From: Cladorhizidae sp. MBARI D1340-BT2
Taxonomy: Eukaryota > Porifera > Demospongiae > Poecilosclerida > Cladorhizidae
Reading direction: 5' to 3'
Assembly: GCA_028752905.1 (NCBI GenBank)
Contig: JAQNBH010000015.1
Coordinates: forward strand, 9,619,622-9,683,621
DNA: 64,000 nucleotides
In this document: positions 57,241 through 64,000 of the stretch, piece by piece
Layout: each line of letters starts with the position of its first letter
Numbering within the stretch: position 1 is the stretch's first letter
Translations under genes and position numbers: made by a program
Notes under the pieces: generated by a model
Told to the model about the DNA's origin: nothing
Databases searched by the model: none
Seen by the model: the letters and a program-made list of their open reading frames with translations, nothing else

Positions 57241-57860
57241 CCTATTCCTAGAATAAAGCCATTGGTAAAGATCATCCAATGGATGCCTTCGTTGACGTCA
57301 CAATCAAGCTGGCGCATGTTCTGCATTATAAGAAGAGTGAATACCCTCAGTTCTGCTGCTTTGGTGTGTGGAGTTCTTACTCCTGGGCAGCTGTTACAGT
57401 CGAAAGGACACAGTAGCTGATTATCCACCAAATACCTACTGTCTGATTGGCGGAGGTCTCCTCTGCAACTCTTACCAAGTCCTTGAAGGAGGCTGTAGCT
57501 GAACCTACTCTTACCAAGTCCTTGAAGGAGGCTGTAGCTGAGCCTACTCTTACCAAGTCCTTGAAGGAGGCTGTAACTCTTACCAAGTCCTTGAAGGAGG
57601 CTGTAACTGAGCCTACTCTTACCCAAGTCCTTGAAGGAGGCTGTAGCTGAGCCTAGTCCTTGAAGGAGGCTGAGCTGAGCCTACTCTTAACAAGTCCTTG
57701 AAGGAGGCTGTAGCCGAGCCTACATGGCTGCAGTCAACAACAGCAACAAAATATGGCTTATGTTGATAGGCTTTTAGTGTACAACTAAGTGCTTAGAAGA
57801 AGCTCCGAGTTGGACTTTGAAGCACTCTGACTTGGTGTGTAGTCCTCCACCACTCAACTA
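57240..57860 (+). mobile_element. Dispersed repeat family D2, 3' half with internal tandem block
   Basis: Contains TGACGTCACAATCAAGCTGG, CTCAGTTCTGCTGCTTTGGT, an internal ~33-39-bp block (CTTACCAAGTCCTTGAAGGA + GGCTGTAGCTGAGCCTA) with about 7 copies at 57470-57720, then GCAGTCAACAACAGCAACAA and TCTGACTTGGTGTGTAGTCC, collinear with 36990-37250. Confidence 0.65.
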
Positions 57861-58145
57861 TAACAATAGGACGTTAATAATAATATAATAATAACAACAA
57901 ACTTGCACCCAAGAAACTATATTGGTACAGCAATGTTAAAAAAAAAATCAGAGTACATAATTATAAATGGCAAAGGGTCATCTAACTGGTTGAGCTCTAC
58001 ATTCTCTAGCCTCATCCTCTTTTTGACAGATCGTTGCTTTTTTCTAGTTCTTCATGACTAATGGTGTAGCCACCTCCATTGCTATGTTGAGGTGTTTGAG
58101 AAGCTGTCATAAAACTCCAGCATCCTTGCCCTGATAGCTGCTAAC
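57861..58145. other. Short unique spacer
   Basis: AT-rich sequence between a D2 copy and the 21-bp array; nothing supported. Confidence 0.35.
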
Positions 58146-58146
58146 T

Positions 58147-59178
58147 ATGCAGCCAATCAACGCTCCTGTGCAGCCAATCAACGCTCCTGTGCAGCCAATC
58201 AACACTCCTAACGCTCCTGTGCAGCCAATCAATGCTCCTGTGCAGCCAATCAACGCTCCTATGCAGCCAATCAACGCTCCTGTGCAGCCAATCAACGCTC
58301 CTGTGCAGCCAATCAACGCTCCTGTGCAGCCAATCAACGCTCCTGTGCAGCCAATCAACACTCCTGTGCAGCCAATCAACGCTCCTGTGCAGCCAATCAA
58401 CACTCCTAACGCTCCTGTGCAGCCAATCAACGCTCCTGTGCAACCAATCAACGCTCCTGTGCAGCCAATCAACGCTCCTGTGCAGCCAATCAACGCTCCT
58501 GTGCAACCAATCAACGCTCCTGTGCAGCCAATCAACGCTCCTGTGCAGCCAATCAACGCTCCTGTGCAGCCAATCAACGCTCCTGTGCAGCCAATCAACA
58601 CTCCTAACGCTCCTGTGCAGCCAATCAACGCTCCTGTGCAACCAATCAACGCTCCTGTGCAGCCAATCAACGCTCCTGTGCAGCCAATCAATGCTCCTGT
58701 GCAGCACACTTCTGTGCAGCCAATCAACGCTCCTGTGCAACCAATCAACGCTCCTGTGCAGCCAATCAACGCTCCTGTGCAACCAATCAACGCTCCTGTG
58801 CAACCAATCAACACTCCTGTGCAGCCAATCAACGCTCCTGTGCAGCCAATCAATGCTCCTGTGCAGCACACTTCTGTGCAGCCAATCAACGCTCCTGTGC
58901 AACCAATCAACGCTCCTGTGCAGCCAATCAACGCTCCTGTGCAACCAATCAACGCTCCTGTGCAACCAATCAACACTCCTGTGCAGCCAATCAACGCTCC
59001 TGTGCAGCCAATCAACACTCCTGTGCAGCCAATCAACACTCCTGTGCAGCCAATCAACACTCCTGTGCAACCAATCAACACTCCTGTGCAGTCAATCAAC
59101 GCTCCTGTGCAGCCAATCAACACTCCTGTGCAGCCAATCAACGCACCTGTGCAGCCAATCAACGCTCCTGTGCAGCCG
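58147..59178. repeat. 21-bp minisatellite carrying a CCAAT box in each unit, about 48 copies
   Basis: Unit GCAGCCAATCAACGCTCCTG + T, with common variants CAACCAATCAAC and AACACTCC, and a few composite units (AACACTCCTAACGCTCC; CAGCACACTTCTGTG). Period 3x7 leaves four frames open. Confidence 0.97.
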
Positions 59179-59215
59179 GTTCTCTCGGATTGTTTTACAA
59201 CAAACACTTCTTTGT

Positions 59216-59449
59216 TTAAGATAGCCTGCTCCCTCCATATAAGGGCGGAGGGCGGGTAATGCTATTCTTACATGTAAATGAATGTGAATATACATTCATA
59301 GATACATATGTCATGCTCAGCAAGACAAACTTCTCGATCCAACTCCCCAGGAAGGGCTCAATTTGCACGCCAATTAGCGTTGTCATCACGATCATCATTA
59401 TTGCAGCATAAGTTAAGTAGTGCAGTATAGCCCAGAAAGATGAGAACAA
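59216..59449 (-). other. Unassigned hydrophobic reading frame
   Basis: Reads FWAILHYLTYAAIMMIVMTT, LIGVQIEPFLGSWIEKFVLL: two possible membrane segments in non-repetitive DNA between two arrays. No homologue recognised and no clear splice sites; could be one exon or chance. Confidence 0.2.
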
Positions 59450-59489
59450 AAATCGCTCTCAAAAAACACACAAGATGGTCTCAGCACTG

Positions 59490-62400
59490 TACATGGCTAT
59501 GCATATGCTCTCTCCTGGCACCACTGTACATGGCTATGCATAAGCTCTCTCCTGGCACCACTGTACATGGCTGTGCATATGCTCTCTCCTGGCATCACTG
59601 TATATGGCTATGCACATGCTCTCTCCTGGCACCACTGTACATGGCTGTGCATATGCTCTCCCCTGGCACCACTGTACATGGCTGTGCATATGCTCTCTCC
59701 TGGCACCACTGTACATGGCTATGCATAAGCTCTCTCCTGGCATCACTGTACATGGCTATGCATATGCTCTCTCCTGGCACCACTGTACATGGCTGTGCAT
59801 ATGCTCTCCCCTGGCACCACTGTATATGGCTATGCACATGCTCTCTCCTGGCACCACTGTACATGGCTGTGCATATGCTCTCTCCTGGCACCACTGTACA
59901 TGGCTATGCATAAGCTCTCTCCTGGCATCACTGTATATGGCTATGCATAAGCTCTCTCCTGGCACCACTGTATATGGCTATGCACATGCTCTCTCCTGGC
60001 ACCACTGTACATGGCTATGCATAAGCTCTCTCCTGGCACCACTGTACATGGCTGTGCATATGCTCTCCCCTGGCACCACTGTACATGGCTGTGCATATGC
60101 TCTCTCCTGGCACCACTGTACATGGCTATGCATAAGCTCTCTCCTGGCACCACTGTATATGGCTGTGCATATGCTCTCCCCTGGCACCACTGTACATGGC
60201 TGTGCATATGCTCTCTCCTGGCACCACTGTACATGGCTATGCATAAGCTCTCTCCTGGCATCACTGTACATGGCTATGCATATGCTCTCTCCTGGCATTA
60301 CTGTATATGGCTATGCACATGCTCTCTCCTGGCATTACTGTATATGGCTATGCACATGCTCTCTCCTGGCACCACTGTACATGGCTATGCATATGCTCTC
60401 TCCTGGCACCACTGTATATGGCTATGCATAGGCTCTCTCCTGGCATCACTGTACATGGCTGTGCATATGCTCTCTCCTGGCACCCTGTACATGGCTGTGC
60501 ATATGCTCTCTCCTGGCATCACTGTATATGGCTATGCACATGCTCTCTCCTGGCACCACTGTATATGGCTATGCATAAACTCTCTCCTGGCATCACTGTA
60601 TATGCTATGCATAGGCTCTCCCCTGGCATCACTGTACATGGCTATGCATAAGCTCTCTCCTGGCATCACTGTACATGGCTATGCATATGCTCTCCCCTGG
60701 CACCACTGTATATGGCTATGCATAGGCTCTCTCCTGGCACCACTGTATATGGCTATAGCATAAGCTCTCTCCTGGCATCATGTATGTGGCTATGCATATG
60801 CTCTCCCCTGGCACCACTGTATATGCTATGCATAAGCTCTCTCCTGGCACCACTGTACATGGCTATGCATAAGCTCTCTCCTGGCACCACTGTATATGGC
60901 TATGCATAGGCTCTCTCCTGGCATCACTGTACATGGCTATGCATAAGCTCTCCCCTGGCACCACTGAATATGACTATGCATAAGGTACCACTGTATATGG
61001 CTATGCATAAGCTCTCTCCTGGCACCACTAATATGGCTGTGCATATGCTCTCTCCTGGCACCACTGTATATGGCTATGCATATGCTCTCTCCTGCCACCA
61101 CTGTATATGGCTATGCATAAGCTCTCCCCTGGCACCACTGTACATGGCTATGCATAAGCTCTCCCCTGGCACCACTGAATATGGCTATGCATAAGGTACC
61201 ACTGTATATGGCTATGCATAAGCTCTCTCCTGGCACCACTAATATGGCTGTGCATATGCTCTCTCCTGGCACCACTGTACATGGCTATGAATAAGCTCTC
61301 CCCTGGCACCACTGAATATGGCTATGCATAAGGCACCACTGTATATGGCTATGCATAAGCTCTCTCCTGGCACCACTGTATATGACTATGCATAAACTCT
61401 CTCCTGGCACCACTGTATATGGCTGTGCATAAGCTCTCTCCTGGCACCACTGTATATGGCTATGCATAAGCTCTCTCCTGGCACCACTGTAATATGGCTA
61501 TGCATAAGCTCTCCCCTGGCACCACTGTATATGGCTATGCATAAGCTCTCCCCTGGCACCACTGTATATGGCTATGCATATGCTCTCTCCTGGCATCACT
61601 GTATATGGCTATGCATAAGCTCTCTCCTGGCACCACTGTATATGGCTATGCATAAGCTCTCTCCTGGCACCACTGTATATGGCTATGCACATGCTCTCTC
61701 CTGGCACCATTGTACATGGCTATGCATAAACTCTCTCCTGGCACCACTGTATATGGCTATGCATAAGCTCTCTCCTGGCACCACTGTATATGGCTATGCA
61801 TTGGCACCACTGTATATGGCTATGCATAAGCTCTCTCCTGGCACCACTGTATATGGCTATGCATATGCTCTCCCCTGGCACCACTGTATATGGCTATGCA
61901 TAGGCTCTCCCCTGGCACCACTGTATATGGCTATGCATATGCTCTCCCCTGGCACCACTGTATATGCTATGCATAAGCTCTCCCCTGGCACCACTGTATA
62001 TGGCTATGCACAAGCTCTCTCCTGGCACCACTGTACATGGCTATGCACATGCTCTCTCCTGGCACCACTGTATATGGCTATGCACATGCTCTCTCCTGGC
62101 ACCATTGTACATGGCTATGCATAAACTCTCTCCTGGCACCACTGTATATGGCTATGCATAAGCTCTCTCCTGGCACCACTGTATATGGCTATGCATTGGC
62201 ACCACTGTATATGGCTATGCATAAGCTCTCTCCTGGCACCACTGTATATGGCTATGCATATGCTCTCCCCTGGCACCACTGTATATGCTATGCATAAGCT
62301 CTCCCCTGGCACCACTGTATATGGCTATGCATAAGCTCTCCCCTGGCACCACTGTATATGGCTATGCATAAGCTCTCCCCTGGCACCACTGTATATGGCT

Positions 62401-62590
62401 ATGCATTGGCACCACTGTATATGGCTATGCACATGCTCTCTCCTGGCACCATTGTACATGGCTATGCATAAACTCTCTCCTGGCACCACTGTATATGGCT
62501 ATGCATAAGCTCTCTCCTGGCACCACTGTATATGGCTATGCATTGGCACCACTGTATATGGCTATGCATAAGCTCTCTCCTGGCACCACT
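59490..62590. repeat. 37-bp minisatellite, about 84 copies
   Basis: Unit TGGCTATGCATAAGCTCTCT, CCTGGCACCACTGTATA. Variants: TGCATATG, TGCACATG, TGCATAGG; CTCTCC/CCCC; GTACATGG/GTATATGG. A composite with a truncated unit (TATGCATTGGCACCACTG) recurs near 61800, 62192, 62403 and 62540. Confidence 0.97.
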
Positions 62591-62696
62591 GTGTTCACTG
62601 TAAATAGGGATCTCTCTATATGAATCTAGTCAGTGCTGTTGCCTACTCTCAGCCTTTGCTCCTTCATCAATCCACTGCTCACATTTCTCTCGGTAG

Positions 62697-62808
62697 CCGA
62701 GCTGTTCGGTGCTGGGACACACGAGACTGTTCCCAGCTGTTCGGTGCTGGGACACACGAGACTGTTCCCAGCTGTTCGGTGCTGGGACACACGAGACTGT
62801 TCCCAGCT
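62697..62808. repeat. 35-bp tandem repeat, 3 copies
   Basis: AGCTGTTCGGTGCTGGGACA, CACGAGACTGTTCCC, identical in all three copies. Confidence 0.95.
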
Positions 62809-63300
62809 AAGAAATGGAACAGCAGCATGGTTCAGAGTTCAATCATTGAAGTGTGCACTATAAAAAATGACTTCTGCACATGCACGATGACCAATCTTTA
62901 TACCACACATACACACACATACACACACATACACACACATACACACACATACACACACATATAGAAACATAATTCAGTTATTCTATGTAGAGAGAGAGAT
63001 GCCATTTTTAAGAGGGGGATTTTTGGTGGTATAAACTGTTTACGCTTCACTGCTACTGAAGTGAAATCGGAAGATACCCTCAATCAAGCCCTCCACTATT
63101 ACTCCTAACACACCCACCTACTAATTGTCAACAGTGCATAATGTTGGCAGTTAAGGAGCAGTGAGATGGTTAGAGAAGTCGTCATGCATCAATCTCACCT
63201 CACCAGACAAAAACTGGTAAACTAGAAGCTGTTTATAGAACTCGTAACTCACATTTTCGAGACCGTATATACACCTAAAGTTGGTTGACAAAGGATTGCT
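62809..63300. other. Spacer with (ACACACAT)n
   Basis: CA/CAT repeat at 62904-62962; otherwise no supported feature. Confidence 0.5.
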
Positions 63301-63304
63301 TAAA

Positions 63305-64000
63305 ACTCTCACACACCTATCCTGCATGACTCTCACAGACCTAGTCTGCATGACTCTTACAGACCTAGTCTGCATGACTCTCACACACCTATCCTGCATG
63401 ACTCTCACAGACCTAGTCTGCATGACTCTCACAGACCTAGTCTGCATGACTCTTACAGACCTAGCCTGCATGACTCTCACACACCTATCCTGCATGACTC
63501 TTACAGACCTAGTCTGCATGACTCTCACACACCTAGCCTGCATGACTCTCACACACCTATCCTGCATGACTCTCACAGACCTAGTCTGCATGACTCTCAC
63601 AGACCTAGCCTGCATGACTCTTACAGACCTAGTCTGCATGACTCTCACAGACCTAGTCTGCATGACTCTCACAGACCTAGCCTGCATGACTCTTACAGAC
63701 CTAGCCTGCAGGACTCTTACAGACCTAGCCTGCATGACTCTTACAGACCTAGCCTGCATGACTCTTACAGGCCTAGTCTGCATGACTCTTACAGACCTAG
63801 TCGTCTCTGCATGACTCTTACAGACCTACTGCATGACTCTCACAGACCTAGTCTGCATGACTCTCACAGACCTAGCCTGCATGACTCTTACAGACCTAGC
63901 CTGCATGACTCTCACACACCTATCCTGCATGACTCTTACAGGCCTAGTCTGCATGACTCTTACAGACCTAGCCTGCATGACTCTCACAGACCTAGTAGTC
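63305..64000. repeat. 24-bp minisatellite, running off the window
   Basis: Unit TGCATGACTCTCACAGACCT + AGTC, with variants CTTACAG, CTCACACACCTATCC and AGCC; about 29 copies to the end of the window. Confidence 0.96.

Noticed and set aside
58107..59259. Frames of 309-370 codons over the 21-bp array (PVQPINA / GCTGALI)
   Set aside because: Open on both strands in several frames; composition set by the repeat unit.
62690..62820. WD-repeat-like RCWDTRDCS motif
   Set aside because: Arises from a three-copy 35-bp repeat whose frame shifts in every copy.
63305..64000. Regular direct repeats resembling a CRISPR array
   Set aside because: Units abut without unique spacers and the genome is eukaryotic; the same holds for all arrays here.

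Overview
The window is animal nuclear DNA: genes split by GT-AG introns (and one GC-AG), no bacterial gene layout, and roughly half of the sequence in tandem repeats. Three conserved metazoan genes can be rebuilt exon by exon. An early-branching marine invertebrate such as a demosponge is my guess. It rests on the Bcl-3-like IkB, the arginine/glutamate-rich Helitron-type repeat and the compact introns of two of the genes, and the species is not determined.

Layout. (1) 813-48949, plus strand: the last nine exons of a RALGAPB orthologue (Ral GTPase-activating protein, beta subunit), 632 residues ending in a stop. All eight junctions agree in phase. The first exons lie left of the window. The introns reach 11.6 kb and hold almost all of the repeats. 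(2) 49194-51534, plus strand: a complete five-exon IkB/Bcl-3-like ankyrin gene of 494 residues. It starts 244 bp after the RALGAPB stop, behind a compact promoter with a perfect NF-kB site, a GC box and a TATA box. (3) 51882-52911, minus strand: the last four exons of an NAA40 (NatD, histone H2A/H4 N-terminal acetyltransferase) orthologue, tail to tail with the IkB gene. A 1.6-kb tandem array lies directly upstream of these exons, and its N-terminal exons were not found. (4) 52912-64000: almost wholly arrays (28/32, 39, 21, 37 and 24 bp units) and dispersed repeats, with no confident gene.

Repeats. More than 25 minisatellites are present, nearly all with unrelated units: 34 bp at 1.1-2.7 kb, 68 bp at 5.9-7.2 kb, 38/47 bp at 20.9-26.2 kb, 60 bp at 31.9-34.0 kb, 63 bp at 40.4-41.6 kb, 30 bp at 42.7-45.1 kb, 21 bp at 58.1-59.2 kb and 37 bp at 59.5-62.6 kb, among others. 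There are at least two dispersed families: a Helitron-like fragment in two inverted copies, and a family called D2 here, with five copies in which different internal segments have been amplified. A decayed hAT transposase lies at 26.4-26.9 kb.

The genes are not an operon and have separate jobs (Ral GTPase control, NF-kB control, histone N-terminal acetylation). The most biologically telling feature is the kB site in the promoter of the IkB gene, which is the expected hardware of an NF-kB negative-feedback loop. Long reading frames inside arrays whose unit length is a multiple of three are treated as artefacts.
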